Assembly (NCBI GenBank): GCA_021604365.1
Contig: BQIZ01000008.1
Coordinates: 1 to 45,019 of the forward strand
Source of the DNA: Nitrospirales bacterium
GTDB lineage: Bacteria; Nitrospirota; Nitrospiria; Nitrospirales; UBA8639
Direction: 5' to 3'
DNA: 45,019 nucleotides
Shown: piece after piece, positions 11,223 through 20,663 of the stretch
Layout of the letters: each line of letters begins with the position of its first letter
How positions within the stretch are numbered: position 1 is the stretch's first letter
The notes under the pieces: generated by a model
What the model was told of the DNA's origin: nothing
Database searches by the model: none
The model's input: only the letters and a program-made list of their open reading frames with translations
Program-made: the position numbers and the translations under genes

Positions 11223-11599
11223 GAGTATCCCTTCTCTAAAAGATAAATACAGTGGTTGTGTGCCCTTAAGTCTTTCGGGTTGCTTACTTTCCCTCTCAAT
11301 TGCGTTTTCCGTTGGTACATAGGGATTTAAGCAAGAGAAGTGCCTGAAGAACTTGAATCAATCCTAAAAAGAAAATACCAATAATAAGTAAGAAATATGG
11401 TGCTAACAGATTAGAACCACGCACAAGGTCAGGGGGTAAGGAAAAATCGCTTGGTTATCCAAACGGATACAGCATGTATCTCATCAGATACAGGTAATGG
11501 GTGGTGTTGAAACGTTGGAGGAATGGCCAGGGAATTATGAGTATAAGGGATAACGGAGGCTGCCTCGCCTTTCGTATGACGGCGGGTGGGGCGATCTGA

Positions 11600-12406
11600 T
11601 TATATCATTGAGCAGGTGACGCGAAAAAGTTGATGGTCTTCGAGACGGAGGGCAATGAGTTCTCGACCCCACACGCATCCGCCGTCGATGGCGAAGACCC
11701 GCGGACCTTTCACTACTCCTAAGGCCGACCAATGTCCAAAAATAATAGTATCCTCTTGTGTCGCTCGATTGGGAACTTGGAACCATGGCATATACCCTTG
11801 AGGGGCGTCGTTCGGATTCCCCTTGAATGAAAAATCCGGAATGCCTTCTTTGGTACAAATCCGGAGGCGAGTCATGACATTTGTGGTGAGACCTAACCGT
11901 TCGTCAGGGCTCAGATAGCGGGAAAACACGATAGCTTTTCGAAAATAGATTGCCGGGAGGCGCTGGTGAAAATTCTCATCTTGCAAGGCTTCCTCCACCT
12001 CACGAGCTAGCTCAAGTACTTGAGAAATGGACCAGGATGGTAAGAGGCCTGCATGAACAAGGCAATATCCATCTTCGACGTGGGCAAGGGGTCGAAAGCG
12101 CAACCAGGTGAGTAATTCATCCACATCAGGTGCCGAGAGTACTGATTGTAAGGTGTCTTTTCGACTCAGGGTGGTTATCTTGGCCCACAGCGCCAGAAGA
12201 TGTAAGTCATGATTGCCCAACACAGTGATGGCCGAGGCCCCCAACTGCTTGATGAGACGAAGCACTTCCAGGGAATCGGGTCCTCGATTAACTAAGTCCC
12301 CGACGAACCAGAGACGATCGGTTGCGGGATTAAAGCGAACCTTTTCTATCAGACGGTGTAAGGCCTGGACGCATCCCTGTACATCTCCAATTGCATACGT
12401 AGCCAT
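11600..12406 (-). CDS. apaH: Symmetrical bis(5'-nucleosyl)-tetraphosphatase
   Basis: MATYAIGDVQGC...LWFVGDLVNRGPDSLEVLR...VLGNHDLHLLA metallophosphatase motifs. Confidence 0.95.
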   Translation of the reverse strand: MATYAIGDVQGCVQALHRLIEKVRFNPATDRLWFVGDLVNRGPDSLEVLRLIKQLGASAITVLGNHDLHLLALWAKITTLSRKDTLQSVLSAPDVDELLTWLRFRPLAHVEDGYCLVHAGLLPSWSISQVLELAREVEEALQDENFHQRLPAIYFRKAIVFSRYLSPDERLGLTTNVMTRLRICTKEGIPDFSFKGNPNDAPQGYMPWFQVPNRATQEDTIIFGHWSALGVVKGPRVFAIDGGCVWGRELIALRLEDHQLFRVTCSMI

Positions 12407-12508
12407 TGTGAAGGTTCCCCCGATGGTAAAAGGAAATTCTAGCTGAAGAATACCCTAATCTAGCAATTTTTTTCCGCGTTGGTGTCACGGCCTTGCTACA
12501 ATGGGCAC

Positions 12509-13282
12509 ATGTTTGAAGGAGTCTTTGTATTTCAACCCTCTCCCTGGGACGATCGGAATTGGGCGAGTCTTAGTGGACTGCCTTTGGAAGAGGTCTGGCT
12601 CCCTGTTGATGAGTCCGTCATGATATTCGGCTGGTTTGTAAACGCTGGACCAACCAAGCCGGTGCTCCTGTGGTGTCATGGCAATGCGGGCAATATCAGC
12701 CATCGGTTAGACAATATTCGTGAGCTGTATCGGTGGGGATTATCTGTTTTCATTTTTGATTATCGGGGGTATGGCCGGAGCACGGGCACTCCTTCTGAAA
12801 CCGGCCTGTATCAAGATGTCCTGGCCGGATATGACTATCTTTTGAACCGTCGCGGGATTGACTCGAACCGGATTGTCGTGTTTGGACGGTCTCTGGGCGC
12901 TTGCGTGGCTGGGGAAGTGGCAATTCTCCGACCATCGGCCGGAGTCATTCTTGAAGGGGCGTTTCCATCTATCCAGGCCATGTCGGAGCACCATTACTTA
13001 GGATTGCCCGCTCGGTGGTTTCTAAATGTGGACTTCAATCTGGCTGAAAAGGTTGCCAAGCTCAGCCGTCCGCTATTGGTGATTCATGGCGAAAAGGATT
13101 CAATTGTTCCGGTGTCCTTGGGGCGGCAAGTTTATAATGCCGCACATGAACCTAAGCAATGGTTTGTGGTCGTGGGTGCGGAACATAATGATGTGCCGTT
13201 TGTTGGGGGAACCGCCTATTTTCAGAAAATCATGGGCTTTGTTCAGACTGTGGTCTCCAAAGGATCTGGAGGATCTCAATGA
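12509..13282 (+). CDS. Alpha/beta hydrolase
   Basis: LLWCHGNAGNISHRLDNI, FDYRGYGRSTG, VFGRSLGACVA nucleophile elbow, HGEKDSIVP. ATG 12509 chosen within the longer ORF. Confidence 0.9.
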   Translation: MFEGVFVFQPSPWDDRNWASLSGLPLEEVWLPVDESVMIFGWFVNAGPTKPVLLWCHGNAGNISHRLDNIRELYRWGLSVFIFDYRGYGRSTGTPSETGLYQDVLAGYDYLLNRRGIDSNRIVVFGRSLGACVAGEVAILRPSAGVILEGAFPSIQAMSEHHYLGLPARWFLNVDFNLAEKVAKLSRPLLVIHGEKDSIVPVSLGRQVYNAAHEPKQWFVVVGAEHNDVPFVGGTAYFQKIMGFVQTVVSKGSGGSQ

Positions 13283-13433
13283 ATGATGTAATCCTGCTTG
13301 ACCACCCTTTTGATCGATGGCTACCATCCTTATTGTTCTGGACCAGTAAATTGCCGGGTTAAACAATTTCACGGGTTCTGTTCCGTATCTCTATCAAATT
13401 AATTGTTCTCCAGGCGGACTCCCCAAGCTGCCC

Positions 13434-13862
13434 GTGTCCGAGGACTGGGTCACCTTCAAAGGGATGGATGGAGAACGGTCTCGGCATCGGGTACTACATG
13501 GCGGGCCGGATCGAGCATTATGCCTGTTTTCGTTTGAGGTCCTTGAGGCCTTACAACGCGAGGGACACACTGTTCACCCTGGAGCCTCCGGAGAAAACTT
13601 GACCGTGGCCGATCTGAACTGGGCACAGCTGAAGCCAGCGGACCATCTGAAAATTGGAGAAGAGGTGCAGATTGAATTGACTAGTTATTGCGAACCATGC
13701 CGTCATAATGCGCAATGGTTTGTGAATGGAGACTTTTCCCGGATCTCTCACCGGCAGCCTCCAGGATGGAGCCGGTTGTATGCTCGGGTGTTGTCCGAGG
13801 GACGCGTACGGCAAGGTGATGACGTGTGGGTCGAAACGTTGCCGAAAAGGAAGATGAAATGA
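13434..13862 (+). CDS. MOSC domain-containing protein (true N-terminus may lie upstream)
   Basis: HGGPDRALCLFS, HPGASGENLTV; in-frame translation upstream (VPYLYQINCSPGGLPKLP) resembles the normal MOSC N-terminus. Confidence 0.82.
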   Translation: MSEDWVTFKGMDGERSRHRVLHGGPDRALCLFSFEVLEALQREGHTVHPGASGENLTVADLNWAQLKPADHLKIGEEVQIELTSYCEPCRHNAQWFVNGDFSRISHRQPPGWSRLYARVLSEGRVRQGDDVWVETLPKRKMK

Positions 13863-14521
13863 TGGAACGAGTGCTCGAACCGGAAATTATGGATGATCCT
13901 GAGCAGGTTCAGGCCTATGCGGAGGCGGATTTTCAAGAAGAAAATCAAGGTTTTGTGGATAATTTTCTTCGACTCTATGAAGATCTTGATGGCCCTCATG
14001 TTGTGGATGTAGGTTGCGGACCCGGCGATATCTCCATCCGCCTGGCAAGGAGTCATCCAACTTGCAGGATTACAGGAATTGATGCCTCCATACCCATGAT
14101 CACTTGGGCGGAACAGGCCGTGAAGCAAGCTGGGTTAGCTCATCGAATAGAATTTCTCCCTCAACGGTTTCAAGATGTCAGTTTGGCCACTCCAGCTGAT
14201 GCAGTAATGTCAAACAGTTTGGCCCACCATGTTCCCAATCCACTACGATTTTGGTATGAGATAAAAAAAATGCTCAAACCCGGCGGGTTAGTGCTGGTCA
14301 TGGACCTCCTTCGTCCGGATTCTCCCGAGGAGGCGCAAGCGCTCGTCGACCAATATGCGGCTCAAGAACCAGAGAGATTACAGCAGGATTTCTTTCACTC
14401 CCTGTTGGCGGCATTTACGGAGGATGAGGTGGCTGCCCACCTCGCAGAGCTTAATTTAAGTCGTTTGATGGTAGATGTGCCGGATGATCGGCATTGGATC
14501 GTGTATGGACGGGTCAACTAA
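13859..14521 (+). CDS. Class I SAM-dependent methyltransferase
   Basis: VVDVGCGPGDISIRLAR motif I, ITGIDASIPMI; start overlaps the MOSC stop (ATGA). Confidence 0.88.
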   Translation: MMERVLEPEIMDDPEQVQAYAEADFQEENQGFVDNFLRLYEDLDGPHVVDVGCGPGDISIRLARSHPTCRITGIDASIPMITWAEQAVKQAGLAHRIEFLPQRFQDVSLATPADAVMSNSLAHHVPNPLRFWYEIKKMLKPGGLVLVMDLLRPDSPEEAQALVDQYAAQEPERLQQDFFHSLLAAFTEDEVAAHLAELNLSRLMVDVPDDRHWIVYGRVN

Positions 14522-14574
14522 CCGGTAAAGATCTTGACGCTTCGGTCCTGTAAGTCTTAAAGTGCTCGTTCGGT

Positions 14575-14648
14575 TGGGGGATCGTCTAGGGGCAAGACAT
14601 AAGATTTTGGATCTTAGAACCCAGGTTCGATTCCTGGTCCCCCAGCCA
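14575..14648 (+). tRNA. tRNA-Gln (anticodon TTG)
   Basis: Acceptor TGGGGGA/TCCCCCA, anticodon stem TAAGA/TCTTA with loop TTTTGGA (TTG), T-arm AGGTTCGATTCCT, encoded 3' GCCA. Confidence 0.93.
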
Positions 14649-15818
14649 GCCAATTTCATCTTTCCTTTCAATCCCTTCCATCACTTGTTCAGGTTCAGGT
14701 AATTGTCCTCCTAACTCACTGGTCCCGGTTTTAGTCCCGGTTCCAAATAAACTTCCACGGTTAACGGCATCCTGTAGGAAGCCAGGTGAAAGGTGTGCAT
14801 AGCGTAAGGTGGTGCTGATATCCCGATGCCCAAGAATTTCCTTTACGGCATACAAATCCACTCCGGCCATCACTCTTCGGCTAGCGGCGGTATGTCGAAG
14901 ATCATGCCACCGTCCATCTGAGATCCCGGCTTTCTTCAATGCAGGCTTAAAGACCTTGGCAACAAAACAAATGGGACTGCGAGGTTTTAAAGGATTATCA
15001 GGACTGGGAAACACATAGGGAGAAGTCAAAAAGGAATCCAATGAGCGGAGAAGGCCCTTTGCGCCTTCACTCAAAGGGATGTGGAGCGTCTTTCCTCCTT
15101 TAGGAAGGGGAATGACTAGGGTTGAGGTTTCCAAGGTGACCTGGGACCATTTCAGCGAAAATTGATCGGCTCGGCGTAACCCTGTCTCAATGGCAAAAGC
15201 CACCAAAGCCCAGTGCTCCTTCTCCATAAGAGCCTGAAGGCGGGTCAACTCTATATCGGTGTAATAGCGGGTGCGTTTGGGTTCGGGAAAGAACTTCAAG
15301 GCGGTCACTGGATTACGAGTAAGAAGACCATCTTTTACAGCCACCATGAGCACATGCCGCAGGAAGGCGAATCGACGGTTGATCGTGGCAGGCGAGAGCC
15401 TCCCGGTTTTTCGAGTTTCCTTTCCTCGAAGTTTGACCTTTGATCGCCTGGCATTCAATTTTGCTTGAATCCTTCGACAATCTTCCGTGGTTACCTGAGA
15501 GAGCATCCTTTTGCCTAATATCAATTTCCAAAACCGCCCGTAATGTCGCTCATTCTGAATACTTAGATTGGTTGATCCTTCTAGGTACCGATCAATCCAG
15601 GTTCGGAGGGTCACTTCTTTCGTCTGTATAAATTGTTCAGGAAAATAGGTTCCTTCCCGGAGTTCGGCTTTCAATCGGCCATATAGGGTCTTAGCTTGGG
15701 ATTTGGAGTCACACCGATAACGACGTTCTCGTCCATTCACAAACAACCGAACCCACCACTTCCCAGACCCAATGGGTTTTTCCAAAATACCTCGATCTTT
15801 CCCATATTTTCGCCCCAT
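14586..15818 (-). CDS. Site-specific tyrosine recombinase/integrase
   Basis: AIETGLRRADQFSLKW, WHDLRHTAASRRVMAGVDLYAVKEILGHRDISTTLRYAHLSP: R-H-R-H-Y catalytic context. Stop codon lies inside the tRNA. Confidence 0.95.
   Translation of the reverse strand: MGRKYGKDRGILEKPIGSGKWWVRLFVNGRERRYRCDSKSQAKTLYGRLKAELREGTYFPEQFIQTKEVTLRTWIDRYLEGSTNLSIQNERHYGRFWKLILGKRMLSQVTTEDCRRIQAKLNARRSKVKLRGKETRKTGRLSPATINRRFAFLRHVLMVAVKDGLLTRNPVTALKFFPEPKRTRYYTDIELTRLQALMEKEHWALVAFAIETGLRRADQFSLKWSQVTLETSTLVIPLPKGGKTLHIPLSEGAKGLLRSLDSFLTSPYVFPSPDNPLKPRSPICFVAKVFKPALKKAGISDGRWHDLRHTAASRRVMAGVDLYAVKEILGHRDISTTLRYAHLSPGFLQDAVNRGSLFGTGTKTGTSELGGQLPEPEQVMEGIERKDEIGWLGDQESNLGSKIQNLMSCP
14605..14648 (+). repeat. attL: 44-bp direct repeat (3' half of tRNA-Gln)
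   Basis: TTTTGGATCTTAGAACCCAGGTTCGATTCCTGGTCCCCCAGCCA, identical to 30680-30723. Confidence 0.95.
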
Positions 15819-15829
15819 GGATTCTCTCC

Positions 15830-16678
15830 TTACTTTTTCTTCCCAGCGGATTGCTTTCCTGTTGCCCTTCGTACTTTCCGTGCTATCTCTTCTTTTTTTT
15901 TCTTTTGGTATTTCTGGACTTTAAAATTTTCGCAACAAGAAGAAGAACAATATTTCATGCGATTTGACGCCGTCATAAAAAATTTGTGACAGCGGGGACA
16001 AGAAAGGATCTTACCGGGACCCAGCAAATCTAACATCAGCATAAGAGTTAAGTAACCGGTCAGACTTAGTGAAATCCAGACAAGTTCCCATTTCTCTTCC
16101 TGTGGATTCCAATTTAATTGCGGTTCAATACTGGATTCCTTGATGGTTTTGTTGACATAAATTTCGAGTGGTTCAAAGGAAAATTCTTGGAAAGCGTTCG
16201 AATTGGGTTTCTGAGAATATTTAATAACGTCGGCAAGATCCTTTTGCTCCTGTCGGAAATGACGAATAGGCATGGGTAAATTTTGGAGAATGGATGATAT
16301 GTCAATAGGAGAGCTTCTGTTTGGGTTCCACACATTTTCTTTTGTAATGCCTTCCATAGTCTTACCGAAAGATGTCTTTTTCTTATTTTGGTCAATGTGA
16401 CTTAAGACTAAAGTGTTTCCTAAAACTCCAAATCGCTCACAAAAGCTAAGTATTTCTTCCGGTTTTTCCGCATTTACACTGATAAATTCCAAGTACAGTG
16501 ATTTTTTTTCTCCCTGTCGAATTTCGCTAGCAGGGAAATATCTATCAAATGGGTTGTAAGGCTGAAAAGGTGGAATTGGCGTAATATTTTCTCCTTCTAA
16601 TTTGACGGAACTCCTGTACCAAGTACCTCGGAATAAGCCTTCCATTAGATTCTTTCCTCCCCAAATAAATTTTTTCAC
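15830..16678 (-). CDS. Hypothetical protein with C-terminal CGNR-like zinc finger
   Basis: ILSCPRCHKFFMTASNRMKYCSSSCCENFKVQKYQ. Confidence 0.55.
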   Translation of the reverse strand: MKKFIWGGKNLMEGLFRGTWYRSSVKLEGENITPIPPFQPYNPFDRYFPASEIRQGEKKSLYLEFISVNAEKPEEILSFCERFGVLGNTLVLSHIDQNKKKTSFGKTMEGITKENVWNPNRSSPIDISSILQNLPMPIRHFRQEQKDLADVIKYSQKPNSNAFQEFSFEPLEIYVNKTIKESSIEPQLNWNPQEEKWELVWISLSLTGYLTLMLMLDLLGPGKILSCPRCHKFFMTASNRMKYCSSSCCENFKVQKYQKKKKEEIARKVRRATGKQSAGKKK

Positions 16679-16800
16679 TAATCTTTTACCTTGTTACTAA
16701 TTTCACTATTATTTTAGTGTTATTAGTAAATAGGATATAGGCTTATATCACAATATTCTCCACCCCGGTCAATGGGGTATGGAACCAAGAAGGAGAAAAA

Positions 16801-17085
16801 ATGGAAAAAACCACAAAACGATTACTCACACTCATGGAATGTGAAACTCGAACAGGGCGCAAAGTTTCAACTTGGCGCAAGGCTATTGCGCGAAGAGAAG
16901 TTCCGTTCGTAAGAATTGGCCGAAGTGTGCGTATCCCTCAAGAATTCATTGAGGACCTTGTTACAAAAGGGTGGCGGGAACCTGTGAGTAGTCTGTCCAT
17001 CTCTGCGAGTTCCGTTGGATTAGTCAAAGATATAAAAAAGCATGCATCAGGGGGTATTAATGAAATATTGGAGGATAAATTTTGA
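16801..17085 (+). CDS. Excisionase/MerR-like helix-turn-helix DNA-binding protein
   Basis: RKVSTWRKAIARREVPFVRIGRSVRIPQEFIEDLV; location between int and primase; RBS AAGGAG. Confidence 0.7.
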   Translation: MEKTTKRLLTLMECETRTGRKVSTWRKAIARREVPFVRIGRSVRIPQEFIEDLVTKGWREPVSSLSISASSVGLVKDIKKHASGGINEILEDKF

Positions 17086-17103
17086 GGAGTTCATTTCAAA
17101 ATT

Positions 17104-19398
17104 TTGAATCTGTGGTTCCAAAAATTTATGAAAGCGACTGTGAATTATATGGATGATCCATTCGAATTTATCCCTTCTACTCTGAAACAAAGATGCCAAT
17201 GGGTGGTGTTTCGTTTGGAAATCCGCAATGGGAAATCCACCAAAATTCCTTATTCTTCCGCTAATCCCTCAAATTACGCAAATGTGACAGATTCCCATAC
17301 TTGGAGCACGTATGGCGAAGCAGTACAAGCCATGCAGAAAAATGATGTGAATGGAATTGGATTTGTCTTTGCACGGGAAGACGCTTTTTGTGGGATTGAT
17401 TTAGATCATTGTCGCAATCCCAAAACGGGGGAAATTGAGGAGTGGGCTCAAAAAATTATTACGGATTTAGATTCCTACAGCGAGATTTCTCCATCTGGTA
17501 CAGGTATCCATATCCTGGTTAAAGGAACCCTACCGCCTGGCAAACGAAGAAAAGGGAAGATTGAAATGTACGACCAGGAACGGTACTTTTGTATGACGGG
17601 AAATTCTTGCAAAGGCACTCCTAGAGACATTCACGAACGGGGATTTGAACTAGAACTTCTCCATTCCCAAATATTTGGCACAGCCAAACCTGACCACAAT
17701 TCCCCTCCCATTCCAAATCTTTCTCTACTGATATCCAACGGATTCGATGATGAGTCAGTAATTGTTAAAGCTAAACAGGCAATAAACGGGGATCTTTTTT
17801 CAGCATTGTGGGAAGGAAATTTCGAAAAGTATGACAGCCGGTCTGAAGCTGATCTAGCACTTTGCAGTCTCTTACGTTTTTGGACTGGGGGAAATCCCCA
17901 GCGCATAGATTGTTTATTTAGGCAATCAGGATTATATCGAGAAAAGTGGGATGAAAAGCATTACAGTGATGGACGTACGTACGGCCAAGCCACTATCGAG
18001 CAAGCTCTCAAAGGCTCTACAGAAATTTATCAACCCAAGAGTCACGGTCAAGATTTTCGGTCGTCAGAAATCAGATTTCCCCTCGAAGTGCTCCCCTCTC
18101 CCCTTCGAGAGTATACCCAAAAATTAGCCGAAGCCTTACCCGTTCCTATAGATCTTGTGGGAGTTAGTGTGCTGGTAGCGGCGGCGTCAGTCATTGGGGC
18201 CAGCCGAGTCATCGAAGTGAAACCAGGTTGGCACGAATCCCCCATTATATTTCTGGCTATTGTTGGGGATCCTGGAACCTTAAAAAGCCCTATGCTGCAT
18301 GACGTTTTACAACCCATTTCTCAGTACCAAGCTAAATTAGAGAAAGAATTTAACGAAGCATATTTTGTTTATAAACAAGACAAGCTGGTGTATGAAAAAG
18401 AAAAGCAATTATTTACAAAAGGAAAAAGAGAATCTCCCCCATGCGAACCTCAGGAACCTACGATGAAACGGGTGCGCGTAGGCGATATCACGGTTGAACG
18501 ATTAGGAGTAATGCTAAGTGAAAATCCGGAAGGGCTTTTGCTCGCCTGCGACGAACTCTCCGCATGGGTTAAGTCACAGAATCAATACAAAGGCGGCAAA
18601 GGAGCAGATCGCTCTTTTTACTTGTCCCTTTGGAATGCCGCTCAAATTATTATCGACCGTCAAAAAACGTCTCCTATTATTGTAAACAACCCTGTCATGT
18701 CCATAATGGGATGTATTCCACCTGCGGTCTTACCGGAACTTCAGGATAAGGAGAATCGAGAAGATGGCTTTATCCATCGCATCTTATTTGCCTACCCGAA
18801 ACCGGTCAGGCCATATTGGGAAGAAAATTCAGTGCCAGAAGAAATCCAACAAAATTATGAAAATCTGGTGAAGGGGTTAATTGAACTGAGGAAAGAACTT
18901 CATCCTTCAATTCTGAAATTCACCCCTTCAGCAAAGGAGACATTTAAGGTCTGGCATGATGCGCATGTCGAAGAATTCAGCTCTCCTACCTTTCCACCAA
19001 ATTTGAAAGGGTTTTATGCCAAGTTAAGAGGATACTGTGCACGATTGGCCCTCATTCTTGCTGTATGCTCTGACCCGAAGACCCAGGCCGTTGACAGGGA
19101 ATCCGTTGAAGGGGGTTGTGCTCTAACCGAATATTTCAAAGCACAGGCCGAAGCCATTCTCCCTTTGCTCAACCCTGGAAAACCCACTCCAGAAAAAAGG
19201 TGCGAACAAGCCATCCTCAGGAATTTAGAGACCAACAAAGAACAAACACGAAGAAATATTCAACGAAGTGTAAGCAGTTCCCCAGAAATATTCCACAAAG
19301 TTTTAGATGGGTTAGTTGAGGCTAAATGTGTCATGAAAATGAAAAACCCGAACCCTAAGGGTTCAGAGATATTTAAGCTTGCCAAAGAGGATAGGTGA
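17104..19398 (+). CDS. DUF3987-type primase/helicase of mobile element
   Basis: Primase-like N-terminus (GIGFVFAREDAFCGIDLDHCRNP, YSEISPSGTGIHILVKG) and ATPase with GDPGTLKSP Walker A. Confidence 0.82.
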   Translation: MNLWFQKFMKATVNYMDDPFEFIPSTLKQRCQWVVFRLEIRNGKSTKIPYSSANPSNYANVTDSHTWSTYGEAVQAMQKNDVNGIGFVFAREDAFCGIDLDHCRNPKTGEIEEWAQKIITDLDSYSEISPSGTGIHILVKGTLPPGKRRKGKIEMYDQERYFCMTGNSCKGTPRDIHERGFELELLHSQIFGTAKPDHNSPPIPNLSLLISNGFDDESVIVKAKQAINGDLFSALWEGNFEKYDSRSEADLALCSLLRFWTGGNPQRIDCLFRQSGLYREKWDEKHYSDGRTYGQATIEQALKGSTEIYQPKSHGQDFRSSEIRFPLEVLPSPLREYTQKLAEALPVPIDLVGVSVLVAAASVIGASRVIEVKPGWHESPIIFLAIVGDPGTLKSPMLHDVLQPISQYQAKLEKEFNEAYFVYKQDKLVYEKEKQLFTKGKRESPPCEPQEPTMKRVRVGDITVERLGVMLSENPEGLLLACDELSAWVKSQNQYKGGKGADRSFYLSLWNAAQIIIDRQKTSPIIVNNPVMSIMGCIPPAVLPELQDKENREDGFIHRILFAYPKPVRPYWEENSVPEEIQQNYENLVKGLIELRKELHPSILKFTPSAKETFKVWHDAHVEEFSSPTFPPNLKGFYAKLRGYCARLALILAVCSDPKTQAVDRESVEGGCALTEYFKAQAEAILPLLNPGKPTPEKRCEQAILRNLETNKEQTRRNIQRSVSSSPEIFHKVLDGLVEAKCVMKMKNPNPKGSEIFKLAKEDR

Positions 19399-19665
19399 AT
19401 ATTCTCTCCAATGGGTACCGACAACCTGACATCCAGGGATTATTCATGCCTGCATTGACTAAAAGTGTCGCAGAGATAGGGGTTCGACACCATCCGACAA
19501 CCAGGTGAATTTTAACGTCAGACGTTGCGTCGAATAATGTCAGCAGCTTTCTTCCCGACGCCTATCATTTTGATTGTAAAGTGGAAATGAGGAATTGTCG
19601 GGTGTCGGTAATATTTAGGTAGTTTCCAAAATGAAAAGAATAGCTCATGCAAAGGAGGTGACCCT

Positions 19666-20238
19666 ATGCAATGTACCGCCAAATCCAAACGGTCGGGGAA
19701 ACGATGTTGTAATAAACCAGTCAGGGGGAGGACAGTTTGTCGGATGCACGGGGGCAATTCCCGCCGAGGAATAGCCCATCCCAATTACCAGACTGGACGG
19801 TATGCCAAGGATCTTCCCCCAAAACTAGCTGAGCAATATGAAGCCAGCTTACAGTCACAGGCCCTAACCTCTTTACGAGGGGATTTGAGTCTCTGTGATA
19901 TTCGAATCGGTGAATTGTTAAGGAGGCTTACGGAGAAAAGGGAACCGCTAAATAGCCCCTTATGGAAAGCCATTTTGGAAGCTTTAGCTCAACGGCGAAA
20001 GTTGGTTGAAGTATACGATAAACATGCTATCGTCGAAAGGACTTATATCCCACTTGAGCAAGCCTCTCAAGTGATTAAAGCAATCAGCATGATGATAAAA
20101 GCTGAAGTTCGGAGCCTTATCGACCCTAAAACTGGAAGCCTTCTGTTAACCCGGCTTAGTCAGGAAATTTCTAAGTATTTACCTCCTCACGAAGTAGAGG
20201 AGAAAGAAAATTCTATTGGGAGGGAAACCAAATATTAA
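19666..20238 (+). CDS. HGG-motif phage/mobile-element protein of unknown function
   Basis: MQCTAKSKRSGKRCCNKPVRGRTVCRMHGGNSRRGIAHPNYQTGRYAK Cys/His-rich N-terminus. Confidence 0.65.
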   Translation: MQCTAKSKRSGKRCCNKPVRGRTVCRMHGGNSRRGIAHPNYQTGRYAKDLPPKLAEQYEASLQSQALTSLRGDLSLCDIRIGELLRRLTEKREPLNSPLWKAILEALAQRRKLVEVYDKHAIVERTYIPLEQASQVIKAISMMIKAEVRSLIDPKTGSLLLTRLSQEISKYLPPHEVEEKENSIGRETKY

Positions 20239-20608
20239 GGTGAAGATAAGTTTAAATTGATGATTTTCTGATTTCCTAGAGGAATCCTCTAGGTCATATC
20301 AAAAAGAGTAGTAGTGCAGTTAAAATAGGATCAGCCTTTTGTCTTCTTGAAATTATTCCCGCCGGTATGATTAATGGACTAGACTTAGTCTGCGGGTGTT
20401 TCTTCGCTATTAAAATATAATATAAACCTCTGTTACTTTTGAGTGGCCAAAATTTTAGTGTGGTAACCTTGTGTGCACGCGTAGTTCAAGCGAAATTTTT
20501 CTAAAATTTAAGTGCATACGCTAGTATTTAACCTTGGGAATACAAAACCCAGAAAGGGCAAGGTAGATTAAATTATTCCTAATTGAACACTGAGTTGACA
20601 AATCCTTC

Positions 20609-20630
20609 CTTGACTTATAGTCTACACAAG
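20609..20630 (+). promoter_or_regulatory. C-box (GACTTATAGTC) at the methyltransferase promoter
   Basis: TTGACA at 20595-20600 and GACTTATAGTC at 20612-20622 overlapping the expected -10 position; same core as upstream of the C gene. Confidence 0.7.
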
Positions 20631-20663
20631 TTTCTGTGCACTAATTTAACTTTTAAATTATAG

